A DNA stretch of 64,000 nt, taken from the NCBI RefSeq assembly GCF_963576615.1, contig NC_088717.1, forward strand, positions 30,545,213 through 30,609,212. The letters run 5' to 3'. Source of the DNA: Watersipora subatra (Eukaryota; Bryozoa; Gymnolaemata; Cheilostomatida; Watersiporidae). The notes under the pieces were generated by a model that searched no databases, was not told where the DNA came from, and worked only from the letters and a program-made list of their open reading frames with translations. Below are positions 46,440 to 58,490 of this stretch, in pieces (position 1 is the stretch's first letter; the number at the start of each line of letters is the position of its first letter). Both the position numbers and the translations under genes were made by a program.

Positions 46440-49200
46440 ATGCTAAAATCCTACACTCAAACTGCAAGGTGCATCTTTGTGGCATACAATACTAAAGTAG
46501 TACTTTTTAAAGGCCGGTAACAATGTAATCACTGTAATATTCGTCTGCAGCTGTTGTTGTGTTGTTATTCCTAATCTGATTTAGTTCTAAGAAACTCTGA
46601 TGCACCTTGGCTCAATATCCAGTGCTATACAAATCTCATTTTACCCAGTTTTTGTATGTATAAGATTAATCATCTGATTACACTAATTCCTGCATTTCCT
46701 TGTTTGCATTATTTTGATTATCCTCAAATACAACTGTTTTAAATTTCCGTTTAGTTGTTGCAGTAGTTCATTCCATATTTTACAGATACTGTATTATACA
46801 TATCATACATTCATAAGCTATTATCACTTAAATCTTGAAAACAGTTTCTGTTTTGGCAGCATACCTACCTATGTATTGTTTTTATCGAAATACTTCATGT
46901 GCTAAGTTTTTCCTTATGCATTTATGCATATGTAATATAAATTTTAATATAATGGAACAACTGTTATTTGCCTGAATATATCATTTGCTGGGTTTATGCA
47001 TTTGTAATACAACAGTTTGTATGAATAACATGGTCCACGAAAATCTATTTTACATCTACTTATCATTTGATATATCCCACTCCATATGTTATAAATAGGT
47101 TTTCTTCTATAAGGGCACTCTAAACGTTGTGTAGGAGGAGTTTTCATTAACACCCAGCTGGAAAATAACTATTCAACATGTAAATTTCTGTCACTTTTCA
47201 CCATTTGTTTGCAAACGAAACTAGTATTCGATTAGCTCTCCAATATGGCGCATACGTTACGTATTATTATTAACGTAAAAGTCACGTGATTGCCATTCCA
47301 GAGGTTTTAAGTTCAATGGCCTTATCAAACGTAATTTTCCTTTTTAAGTCCGAACGCATTGCGTTGAAAAAAAGATTACACGGTAGTTGCTAAAAATTTA
47401 AGTTGAAAGCATAGCGATGAAGATCTATGAAAGGGATATAGTAGCTTGATAAATAAAGATACTGAAGCAGTCCTGCCAACCCAAGAGTGGGCAATGCGTG
47501 AGATTTGGTTTTGGGGCAATCGATGTATCAATGATGGTAAAAGCTAATTCCCATCAGAAAAGTCGTGCGCCCTAGGCATGCGGTATATACGGTAGAAATA
47601 TCCCATCAGAAAAATCTTGCTGTTGTATATGCAAGCGTCTCTCGGGTACCTGACTATGTTACAGGAACTTAGGTTAACGACGGTGGCTACTCCATTACAA
47701 TGTATGCTGTATATTCGTTCGGCAATTTAGGCGATCTCTAAGAGTACATAGAAGAATATGAGCTGAGACAGACGGTGAAATATGTGGTCAAGCAGCAAGA
47801 CAAGAGCTTTACTGTTCTACTCAATGCCGGTACGCTTTAAAACTGTGGTTACTTACAAGTTTAAACATGTATACAAACATATATATACACATGTATATAT
47901 ATATACACATGTGTATATATATATGTACGACGCAAATACTAAAAGTTTACTTTTTCCGCAATAATTTTTCAAATATATATGTATATATATTGATAATGGT
48001 CATCAGGCCTATTCGGGATGTCAGTGAAGCTTTAGTGACGATTTTCTTGCATGTATAGCAAGCGCGATTGATCAGCTTTTTGTTTTTATTTAGTGATACT
48101 ACACTAGGTTTTTCAGTCTAGGTTCTAATAGCGTAGGAATCATTGGACCCTTGAAGGATGACGCAAAGTAATGTATATATATAAATAGTTATATATATAT
48201 CAAGGTTTATATAATGGCTTATATATAAACAAACTTTGCTTGTTTGCGGTGCTCTAATTTTCTGTTTAATCAATCTTTTCAGCGCAGAAAGTTTTGCGAA
48301 GAGGTCAAGGCCTTTCATTGGCAATATCCTAGGTACGATTGTTGGTTTGAAGATAATGTTATGCAAACATGGCCAAGATATCGACATAAGGAAGAAATAG
48401 CCATACAAAGTTCAAGCGAGTGACAGCAGATCTACGTGTACCAGGGTATGGCGTACTGCACTCAAGATAGATGTCAATAGCAATGCTAATTTTCTACATG
48501 TATCAGACTAGTCTGTTATTCTCGCCAAAATTTTATGTACTGCGTTAATATAGGAAATCAATTCCTACTTTTTGTTGTATCGGCGTAATCTTGATATCTG
48601 CTTTACTCAGTAAAGCAATATTTAAAGCAAGGAATATTTATTTAACTGTGTTGCAGATGGGATTTGTGGCTCATGTGCAGAACAACAGGTTGAGTGAGCA
48701 CCAGGAACCTATGATATCGTTATCAACAACTACATCTTCTTACTGGACAATATCTACAAATGTGTTTTTTTGCATATACATATACAAAATCAATTACTTT
48801 GAAAAGAATATGCAGGTTAGGCCAGCATAACTGACACAAGATCTGTTTTATATTCACGTTGTCTTAGATATCAAGAGGAAGAGCTCATTTATTACCTCAC
48901 TCATACAAAAGCTTAAAATAAATTAAATTGTCAATAAATCTATAAACAAGTATTGGTATATCTCTCAACATGTGTAACACTAGAAAAACATGAAAAATAT
49001 TAAACATATCACCCTGATGGCTTCTGGTGCTAATCGGCCATGATAAAAACATAAAAAAGCACCTTCGTTATCACACAAATACAAAATATATACAGAAACA
49101 ATACGTGTTGACACAAGCAGATTGAAAACTTCATCGTGATCATATATAACAAGTTTTTACATATGCCATATAAATTTTGCATCATGTATGTAAATAAAAA
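46440..49200. other. Mostly non-coding; two weak exon-like stretches
   Basis: A + strand open stretch near 47742-47831 reads EYIEEYELRQTVKYVVKQQD before gtacgc. Another at 48281-48423, after atcttttcag, reads RRKFCEEVKAFHWQYPRYDC to a stop. Their phases do not join and I recognise no family. AT-rich (TA)n runs occur near 47880-47930 and 48170-48235. A partial CAGGCCTGCCAAC relative is near 47484-47545. Confidence 0.25.
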
Positions 49201-49203
49201 AAC

Positions 49204-50086
49204 CTAACCTAAAGGATCACACCTTCTACGTTGCCATTCGTGATCCACAGCGCCAGTGAAAGGGTCCAAATCTGTGCGTTTCATAATGCACCGACGGTGA
49301 AACCACTCATTGCAATTGCTACACAGAACCATCTCTCCACCGGGTGAGTCCAAATCGATGTTGTCATGAGGCCTTCGACATGTGCAGAATAGCTAAAATG
49401 AACAGTTTGGCTTTCTAACAGAACGCATTAAAATGAAAAAAATTACTTTATTCTAAATTATATTATTCACTATAAATCATAAACTACTACCTACGAGGTT
49501 TTAACAATTGCAATTGTTTTACCAATTTTTAACAATTTTAACAAACCTCGCTATTCTCTCATAAAACTCAAAACTGATAGCGGCACCTCCAGACCAGCTA
49601 TTGACTTTTCCACAAACCAATACATTGTGTATATAAAGTTTTTATTTGTAGTCCAATTGAAACACCCCTTCCACCAAGAACATGCAGTAAACAGCTGAGT
49701 GGAAGTTTTTAAGGATAATTGAAACACCCAGGTGTTTTGTCAAGTTTGCCATTTATACCAAGGAGTTTGTTGGAGTTGGCGAAAATTAGATGTGATTGTT
49801 CGCATGGCTGTATCAATGATTTCTTACCTTGTCACGGATGGTGTGGGTCCTGGTACATCTGACCTTTGGTGGCAGTTGTAATCGAGGGAACCGGGTCCAA
49901 TCATTCTGCTGGAGGCAGGTCACAACATGTGCCCTGAGTTTCTGCTGATCGAAAGCAGTTATGCGGAGGTTAGTTCCAAATAAGGTTTCAACCAAGTACA
50001 TAACTGCAAATAGGCCACAATCGGTGGAGCCGTTTTCTGCTTGACCTGATTCAACCATCACTGCCAACTCCTCGCCAGGATGTTTC
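49204..50086 (-). CDS. Ulp1-type cysteine protease C-terminus plus PHD-like finger, two exons
   Basis: Exon 1 (50086-49828) follows the acceptor gaaagcttag and ends RTHTIRDK before gtaaga. It carries QAENGSTDCGLFAVMYLVET, matching the Q...S-x-D-C-G-x-F-A motif with the catalytic Cys of Ulp1/SENP peptidases. Exon 2 (49392-49204), after the acceptor cattttag, reads LFCTCRRPHDN then MVLCSNCNEWFHRRCI and stops after RRRCDPLG. This is a PHD-type Cys/His finger whose last ligand pair looks incomplete. The join is in phase. The catalytic His and Asp of the protease should lie in upstream exons, which I could not find, so this is a fragment. An Ulp1 plus C-terminal finger protein may come from a transposon-derived multigene family rather than a conserved host SUMO protease. 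Origin is uncertain. Confidence 0.6.
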
Positions 50087-50866
50087 CTAAGCTTTCAAAG
50101 AGACAATCGTTAAGCAGTTAGACATTTTCCTCCACAAACTGTAGTGGTAGACTTGGTTGTTATCCAACAGAAACAATGGTTTTCATACGACATTTCATTT
50201 ATTGCAAGTAAAAATTTCAATGGGTAAAAATTATAATGAAAGAAAAACATAATGAGACCCATTACCTAGACCAAGAAATTATTTTGGACAGTACCCAGAA
50301 ATTATTTAAAGCATAATAAAAATGGCAAATATTTATTAGCTGACGGTGCTATTTTGTTTATTAAGGCAGCATTCCTCTATTTTACTTACTGGCTATGGCG
50401 CATTTGCGCCATAGCCAGTAAGCAAGATCTTTTATAGCCCCAAAGATTGTCAGAATTTTCTGATATTTTAATGAATAGCACTAGCATATTATCCGTGGTT
50501 AGTTAGCTTTACACCAAGCTGAAAGCAAACTTCCATTTATCTGTCAGCTTGATATTAAAGGAATTATTTCAATCTTTGCATTAACACCTTTCCACTTTAA
50601 TAGCCTAATGGCTTTATCTTGTTGTATATTCACTCACCACAACTTTACTCACCCATAGCATGAAAAAAAATCCTCTCATTTACACCCTTCTCCATCTTTA
50701 TTTAGCTTTTCCTTAGCTTTATCAATGAGCTGAGAAAGCTACATAATCCTGCAAGCTTGTGGAATCTGGCTTTCTTAGCCCAAGTTCCTGTAACATAGTC
50801 AGACGCACAAGAGACATCTGCATATACAACAGATCTAAACACAAACTGTATGCTGATGCTCAATAA

Positions 50867-51460
50867 TTTCTTGATGATTTTATACAGATAGTTCAGTCAA
50901 TGCAGATAGGAGCCAAGTATGCATGGAAGCCAGTCCAAGCTTGTATTCACCTATCTACACGATCCGTACTCAACATTTGTGATGACGTGCTTGACAACAT
51001 GTAGTTCTTACTCACTTCCAGGTTGACACAAGTCTGTTTCGTGAACCTTTTCAGCTCGGTAAGATGTGAAATTCCTGTGCCAACAGCTAGAGAATTTAAA
51101 TATGCTCTAAAACTGATCACTGTGGCACAGTATCTCAAACCGACCAAAACATTTAACTATGTAGAAGATAAACAAAAGTACTTCGGAGATTTATTGCCAC
51201 CTACCATAGAAGTACCAACTGCCGATCCTCAGCTCATAGATATACCTCAGCCTTCACGTGAGGAATTCAGCGCCGCAGAAAAAGAGTCGTTATTATATGT
51301 AGCTGGCTATTGTCTACAGAGTTTGCTAAAGTTGAAGCAAGTATGTGAAGATTGTTGCGCCCGCCGATGTAACACATATGGTGCTCTACACAAAGGGTGG
51401 GCAAAGTTTTTTCTCAAAGAGCCAAATTTCAAAGTTGCAAGATTTTTGGGAGCTGCATAA
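50867..51460 (+). pseudogene. P-type transposase C-terminal fragment, second lineage
   Basis: The frame runs FLDDFIQIVQSMQIGAKYAW ... STRSVLNICDDVLDN, meets a TAG, and continues in the same frame through VPTAREFKYALKLIT, the acidic linker and EKESLLYVAGYCLQSLLKLK with CEDCCARRC to a stop after FLGAA. PT..EF, YVAGY and the Cys pairs are P-transposase C-terminal motifs. The sequence differs clearly from the 45852 fragment, so it is another lineage. An AATAAA-like signal follows near 51515. Confidence 0.6.
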
Positions 51461-51597
51461 TATGGTATCAGTATAACAATTCATACTGATAATACAAGTT
51501 TGGTAGTGGTTGTAATAAAACTTATTTATTAGAATACTTTTACAATAGCATTGAATAATGTTGAAGTGAGCCTAAAGAGCTTTGTATAACTTAAAGT

Positions 51598-54470
51598 TTA
51601 GTGAGATACATGGAATTGTTTATGGCTGCTCATTATCTCTTGGTAGTCTGACTCTCTACTGCAGCATGCTATTCTTAGGAGCTGACACAAGTGATCTTGG
51701 GTCAAAGTGGATCTCATCTTGCTTTTGAAATTATGTATGAAAATGCTGATTCACATATATATGTGGCAGCAAACACAGTGTACAACCATCTTCCTAGTTG
51801 AGCAAGCTGTGGATATTCAGCCTTTGTTGAAGCTTTCAAGTAGAACCCCTCCTCAATTTCACCTATATCTGTACCCTTGAGGTTACACAACTCCAGTTGC
51901 AGTGATGAGACATTACCACTTTTCAATGGCAACTGAGTAACCCACTCTTCATTAGGCTTTGGCTTCTGAGGTGCTTTTATGAGTTGTATGATATGTTTCA
52001 AAGATTGAAACTGACTAAATCGATTGCTAAACTATTGTTGCAGCTTTTCTATAAAGTGAGTGTACTCAGCTGTACAAGACGCCATTTCTTCATTGTCATC
52101 TAAAAATGCTTTTAGAGTAGGAAAGTGAAGCGTATCACCTTGCACATCCACCAAAAACAACTCCAACTTATGGGAGAAGGCTTGAACAGCTGGTAGTATA
52201 TTAATGATAGTCTTGTTCTTCCCTTGAAGCTTGAGGTTCAAATCATTCAAATGGCGACAGATGTCAACAGATGTCAACAAGGAAGACAAAGTCACTCATA
52301 TCTTTAGAAGAGCTCATCATCTCTTGAAACTGTCATGCATTCAGGCTTGTGCATGAGTATTCGGCAGGAGGTTAGCTCCTGCCGAATACTCCACAATCTC
52401 GACAGAGCATTTCCCTTACTTAGCCATCTAATGTTATTGTATGTTAGTAAATCTTCACAAGTGACATCACTTTCTTTGAGAAACTTCTTCAAGTTTCTGC
52501 GTCTGAGAGCTGGTTGACTTGTGAGGAAGTTGATCATGTTCATAGCTTTACACATTAGTTGTTGAAAGTGATCATTTAGTTCTCGGCATAAAACAGTTTG
52601 GTGAATGATGCAATGGAAGGCTAGCATTGATGGCATATCCTTCTTCAATCTAGCTATGAGCCCTTGATCTCTTCCAACCATGGCTGGTGCGCCATCTGTT
52701 GTTACAGATATGCATTTGTGGAGAGGTATCTTCATCTTGTCAAGTCTTTTAACGAGGGCATCATAGGTAGCCTGACCGGTGGTTTCTCCTTCTAATCCAA
52801 CCAAACTAAGAAGCTCCTCCTTCATTTCTTCACCATCAAAGAATCTGCAACACAGGGTATATGACTAAAGCACAATCCTATGCTTTATAAAGAAACATAC
52901 TGATGCTTCATAAAGAAGCATGTAATATAAATGTGTGGGTAGGTCACTTTGAAACAATTAGTATAAAACTAGAAATTCCACTGTCATACAGCCCACGACC
53001 AAAGAGATATTGGAAAAAAAAGGGTACTGATGGTTAAGAAATGCAATATTAGCAGTCAAATGGCGCTGCAGTGCAGTAGGATAACTGCAATGGTAGCTGT
53101 AATGTACTGGGCGTGGGTGATATTGTATACAACAAACAGCAATAACGAAAGGAAAAGATTATATATGTTTATATTTTTCCACCTGCAATAGGAGAAATGC
53201 GATATTGACCACTATTAGAAGTAAAATGCACTGATATTATTAGAATGCGCGTTATTTTTTCGTAAAATGCGCACGACTTAATGGTTCTATTCTCTGTCGC
53301 TCGGCGTTTCGTTTGCCGGTCTTAATTTTGATAAAAGTGAGGCTTGGCCAGTTTTAATAACGATTTTCGGCCAAATTAATCTGTTTATTTGTGAATAATC
53401 CAATCAGATGGGTAAGTTTTAAGATACTGTCGACAATTTACAAAGACTTGATAACATATTTAAATAGGCTTATATGTGTTTTGTATCGTTATTATACTTA
53501 AACGACTCTACAAAACGATGGTTAAATTTGTTGATGAGATTTCAAACAAGGGTTTGCGACGTTATTGATGAATAATTTTCGTAAGTTGAGTGCACATGCA
53601 TTTATCATAAAAACTCTCAAACGTTCGTTTCGCTCGTTTGGTCGTGGGATAAGAGAACATTTTCTACTTGGAGTTGTGTTCTCTCCTTCTTGTCTTTAAA
53701 ACGCACTTGTATGGCTTCAGCTTGCAAATGCATGGTAAAAATGATTACCAGTTGTTAGTGTACACACAGTAGCCTACATACCTTACGAAAACTGGTAATT
53801 GAGCTACATCCATTATATCAGTAGATTCATTATTGGCAATTGAAAATTAATCCGCCTGGTCCATATGGGTTAGCAAAGTCATTCTGAGATGATCATTAAT
53901 GCTTTCAATTCTACCAGTGGCAGTTTTCCTAGAAAGTAGTATTGCCTTGACTTTATCAATCACATCATGCTTATCTGGAAAAAGTGTTTCCATAGCCTCA
54001 ACCATGTTTTCTTTTACAATCTCAGCATGAGAATAGGGAAGCATTGCTTTTGCTAGAATCTTTGAGACTCGTAGAGAAGCTTCTGTAGCGCGTTTATCAG
54101 TAGCTGTGAAAGAAACTAGCATATTTTATGAAGAAATTAGTGATTTTTGAAGTTTATTTAGCTTTTGATGTCTAGCTAAAGATCCCAGTGGAAATGTTGC
54201 AGTAAACTCTCTGTGCTTCGTCGCATGATGTCTTATCATATTCGTCTTTTTGTTAGCGGAGGTCGTTTCCTGGCACAATAGACATTGCGGTTTGCCATGC
54301 CTAAAAATGAATGCATTTTCTAGGGTCCACTCATCTTGGAATTCTCTTGTAGATTCGTTTCTATTTCGTTTACTTTGTGAGGCTTCCATTGTAACTCTGG
54401 AAATGGTTCGTTTCGTTGAAGATGCCATTGCTACCCCCACTGCATTAATTGGTTCTATTGCAAATGACAT
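51598..54470 (-). pseudogene. hAT transposase gene (GTF2IRD2/SCAND3-like), two exons, inactivated
   Basis: Exon 1 (54470-53782) begins MSFAIEPINAVGVAMASS. It carries a BED-like finger (QCLLCQETTSANKKTNMIRH, then HATKHRE) and reaches FSIANNESTDIMDVAQLPVF. Exon 2 (52844-51598) continues RFFDGEEMKEELLSLVG with TTDGAPAMVGRDQGLIARLK (second catalytic Asp), FHCIIHQTVLCREL, and the C-terminal ATYICESAFSYI with the catalytic Glu. The intron (52845-53781) is GT-AG and in phase. Exon 1 has two TAA codons (after KSLISS and before FSIANN), and the first catalytic Asp is Asn. Exon 2 has an inverted duplication at 52355-52391, a 10-bp tandem duplication near 52258-52278 and a late frameshift. I found no inverted ends. 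A dead transposon, not a host gene. Confidence 0.85.
52992..53648. mobile_element. MITE-like insertion in the intron of the hAT pseudogene
   Basis: Perfect 12-bp inverted ends CCCACGACCAAA (52992-53003) and TTTGGTCGTGGG (53637-53648). Non-coding. No clear target duplication, so the class is open. Confidence 0.5.
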
Positions 54471-54480
54471 GTTCAACTAA

Positions 54481-55697
54481 GGCACAGCATCTTATATAAG
54501 CCAGCATTATGAAATCATGATGAAATGTTTTCCTGATAAATTCTGTAGCATTCTATTTTTGTCCTCATTAGGTCACAATGGACGTTATTACATCAGAAAA
54601 GCTACATGTACATGATGTCATTATGACTCACAATGCATGTGTAGGCTATATATATAACGCAGTAATAGTCCACTTTGAGATAAGCCTAATATGTCACAAT
54701 GCATGTAATTTTGACATATTTGGAAGTGATAGTTTCAACTCACGCTGTGCTGTAGATTGAGCATGAAAATGCCTGATACAAATTTGTTACATTTCTGTAT
54801 GAATAATAACCCAAGATGTGGTTTATTCACTCTCATAGTAGGTATTGCACTGTTGCCTTCCAGACCTAGTTTATATAGGCATTACCTATGGCTATTTAAT
54901 AAATAGCTAAACAAAAGCATAACTTGTATTAAAATATTTAGCTATAGTAGAATAGATGGTGCAAAGTTAGCTTGATTTAAGCTTTATGATGGCAATCTAA
55001 CAAAACAATGGTTTTGTAAAACCATTATTGTAAATGTTTCTGATTTGCAGGCATTTGCACTGGCATGGTACAATAAAATTAGGTAACAAGCTGTGTGCAT
55101 TACGCAAATGTTGACTGCAGATCTGTCTGTGGTCTGCCTGATCGCATTAGCACTTCTCTGGTTATTGTCAGATCATGGGTGTGTGTTTGGATAGGGTTGG
55201 GCTCTTAAGGCCAGTTTTCTTGACCAATGGGACGTGACTTTATGGTGTACTGACACATTTTAAACTCTTACCGCCTTGAACCATCCACTCAGCCTGCTCA
55301 GTCAGTTTGGACTATTCAGTTAGGCAACAAGCATTTTGCTGTCTGTTGAAAATGTGTTTGACTAAATATTTTTGCTTATAGTGCGATTCATTTTATGGTC
55401 ATTTTGAGAGTCAAGATTTAATAGTAAAGGAGGCAAAGGTGAGTAGTGCATATGTCTCTTTACATTTTATATTTCAACTGCATACACTCATCTACATTTT
55501 TGCTTGTATTGAATGTTGTTTTAAAAGTTTTGCATGTGTGATTTTGCATAAGTGTGATTTTTGCAATGTAATTTTAGACTTCACGGTGACGTTGGTGTGG
55601 TGTTAGTGTCAGTAACATTGTGAAGTAAAGTACCCCACACTCCTCAGTAGAGATCCAAGCCTTCTTAGTTGCAAACAGTTTAACAGTTAGTCAAAGT
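54481..55697. other. No gene seen
   Basis: AT-rich spacer between the hAT pseudogene and a P-type fragment. No inverted ends for either element could be recognised here. Confidence 0.4.
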
Positions 55698-55734
55698 CTA
55701 GCGAATACCAATTCGGTATATCAATGAAAGAGTC

Positions 55735-55860
55735 TTAGTTACCATTTGGAAGTTTGAACAGCGTTCTAAGATAAGCATATGCTTTTGGAGAATAGTAATA
55801 CACGGTAATAGCAAATTCTTTGATTTTTTTACTGTAGACGACTTGGATTTTTGTTTTTGG
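55735..55860 (-). pseudogene. P-type transposase N-terminal fragment
   Basis: On the minus strand the frame reads YSKKIKEFAITVYYYSPKAY then AYLRTLFKLPNGN and a stop, resembling the 'FA.TL.FYSPKAY.Y.R..F.LP' segment that follows the THAP and coiled-coil parts of P and THAP9 transposases. An adjacent frame upstream carries a Glu/Lys-rich coil-like stretch (QELEENESQKQKSK). A third P-related piece in this 15-kb region, on the opposite strand to the others. Confidence 0.55.
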
Positions 55861-56825
55861 CTTTCATTTTCTTCTAGCTCTTGCAAGCAACCATCTATTA
55901 AGTCAAGCTTAGCGCTTTCGACTTTATTTGGTTTTTCAGTAATGCAAACAATTTCTTCTGAATTCGTGTGGTGTTTTGAAGCCTTTGAAGCTTATGGCAA
56001 GCTGCTGGTAAGCTACTTAAAATTATGGCCTGGACTAGCAATGAACAAAGCATTAACATTGCGTCGCAAAGAATGTGACTATTTGAGTAGGACACAAAAC
56101 TGACCTGTGATGCATTAGATTGCCCAGTGTAGTATATTTCATAGGTCTATGGTATGAGCTCGGAGTATGAGCTAAGATTGCGTTCCAAACACTGGGTAGC
56201 TTTTTGTGGTACTGATTTGTTATCAGACAAATCCTTACCTTTTCTTTATTATCAACACTCATGGCCACACTTCTAACACAGATCTTGTAAGGAAATCAAC
56301 TAACGATTACAAGTGTGTGTTGATAAGTGCTTTTGAAAGAGACACAATGTGATAAAGCCATATCATCTAATGAACATGGGAAAAGCCATGTCTGCTACTG
56401 ATTAGAAAGCTTGCCAGCAAAGAGCTTCTACATATCTTGGTAAGGGTAATTTGGTCGTGGATATGTAGAAATGCTGCAGCAACAAAAGAAGGTCACTCCT
56501 AAAAGGGGAAAACTCAAAAAGAAAAAGTCTGTGTCAGCATTACAGGCATGCCAAGTCAGATAAATTGCTGGTAAGCTTTACCAACAGCGTGAAAAAGGAC
56601 CAAACTTGTTTTAAAGTAACAAGGCCAAAAAGCTCATCAAAAAATAGGGGTTAAAGCTAAAAAAAGAAGGTTCATAAAATTGACAGCTGAAGAAAATTTT
56701 GATTACACTGTGTGGATTTGAAGTGTGGGGGTACAAAAGTTACATAAAGGATTGATGGAGGCAAATGTGACTTACACGTGTGTTCTAATCAGGTGTATCT
56801 AGTTAAATGAGCTATTGTTTTTATC

Positions 56826-57050
56826 TTCCTCTGTGCATATGTGTTGCTTGTGTGTGCGTGTGTGCATGCACGCATGTGTATGCGTCTGTGTGTGTATGCG
56901 TACGTGTTTGAATGCGTGTGTGTACATGCATTCATGTGATCTTGTGTACGCGCTTGTGTATGTGTGTGCGCATGTGGATGTATGTACGCGTGTGTGTGCA
57001 CTGTGGGTTTATGCTAATGTATGTGTATATGCTTGCGTGTGTGGGTAACT
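56826..57050. repeat. Degenerate (TG)n-rich stretch
   Basis: Irregular tgtgtgcgtgtgtgcatgc-type sequence. ORFs across it on both strands (Cys/Val- or His/Thr-rich) are low-complexity artefacts. 56100-56825 has no supported gene. Confidence 0.85.
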
Positions 57051-57211
57051 GTGTTTTAGAGCCTCTGCAAAGAGACGATCGACTAAGAAAGTTGCAAGTC
57101 GAGTTAATAATGGACAACTATACACTATTATCATATTGCGGTGGATGTCAGCAGAACACTAGCATCAAGTGTTTTGGCTAAGAGGTCAACAGTAAGTTGC
57201 ATACACGATCA

Positions 57212-58435
57212 AAGGATATCCAGTAAATCAAAGGAAGCTATTCTAGTCATATGGATATCCAGTAAGTCAAAGGAAGCTATTCTAGCCGTATGGATATTCA
57301 GTAAGTCAAAGGAAGCTATTCAAGTCATTGATATCCAGTAAGACAAAGGAAGCTATTCTAGTCATATGGATATCCAGAAAGTCAAAGGAAGCTATTCTAG
57401 TCGTATGGATATTCAGTAAGTCAAAGAAAGCTATTCTAGTCATATTGATAACCAGTAAGTCAAAGGAAGCTATTCTAGTCATATTGATATCCAGGATGTC
57501 AAAAAAGCTATTTTAGTCATATGGATGTCCAGTAAGTCAAAGGAAGCGATTCTAGTCGTATTGATATCCAGTAAGTCAAATGAAGCTATTCCAGTCGTAA
57601 GGATATCCAGTAAGTCAAAGGAAGCTGTTGTAGTCGTATGGATATCCAGTAAGTCAAAGGAAGCTACTCTAGTCATATTGATATCCAGTAAGTCAAAAAA
57701 AGCTATTCTAGTCGTAGTGATATCCAGTAAGTCAAATGAAGCTATTCTAATCGTATTGATATCCAGTAAGTCAAAGGAAGCTATTCTAGTCATATGGATA
57801 TTCAGTAAGTCAAAGGAAGCTATTCTACTTGTATGGATATCGAGTAAGTCAAATGAAGCTATTCTAGTCGTATTGATATCCAGTAAGTCAAAGGAAGCTA
57901 TTCTAGTCATATTGATATCCGATAAGTCCAAGGGAGTTATTGTAGTCGTATGGATATCCGGTAAATCAAAGGAAGCTGTTCTACTTGTGTGAATATCCAC
58001 TAAGTGAAATGAAGCTATTTTAGTCGTATTGTTATCCAGCAAGTCAAAAGAAGCTATTCTACTTGTATGAATATCCAGTAAGTCAAAGGAAGCTGTTCTA
58101 CTTGTATGGATATCCAGCAATACAAAGGAAGCTATTCTAGTCGTATTGATATCCAGTAAGTCAAATGAAGCTATTCTAATCGTATTGATATCCAGTAAGT
58201 CAAAGGAAGCTATTCAAGTTGTTTTGATATCAAGAAATTGAAAGGAAATTTTTATATTATAATATCCAGTAAGTCAATGTACGTTATTGCAAACATACAA
58301 ATATCCAGTAAATCAGAAAAACCCTTGCAGTTGCAAGGATGTTTTGTGAGTCAATTGACGCTATTGCAGTTTTGTGGTTATCCAATTCGTCAAAGAAAGC
58401 TAATCCAGTTGGAAGGATATCCAATAAGTTGAAAT
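57212..58435. repeat. 39-bp minisatellite, ~27 copies plus degenerate right edge
   Basis: The unit contains atatccagtaagtcaaagga and agctattctagtcgtattg. Copies differ by several substitutions, so the array is older than the 14-, 38- and 45-bp ones. 39 is divisible by three, so 13-residue repeats stay open on both strands over 155 and 213 codons. The edge from about 58240 is strongly diverged. The hAT element begins 55 bp further on. Confidence 0.95.
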
Positions 58436-58490
58436 AAACTATTGCATTGCCATTCCTGTACCGATTGTTATTTAGGTAGGCCAATAGAAG

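Noticed and set aside
56789-57117. Several Cys/His-rich ORFs on both strands
   Set aside because: Low-complexity translations of a TG-rich stretch.
57479-58120. 213-codon minus ORF and 155-codon plus ORF
   Set aside because: Both are translations of the 39-bp array. Unit differences show no codon-position bias by eye.
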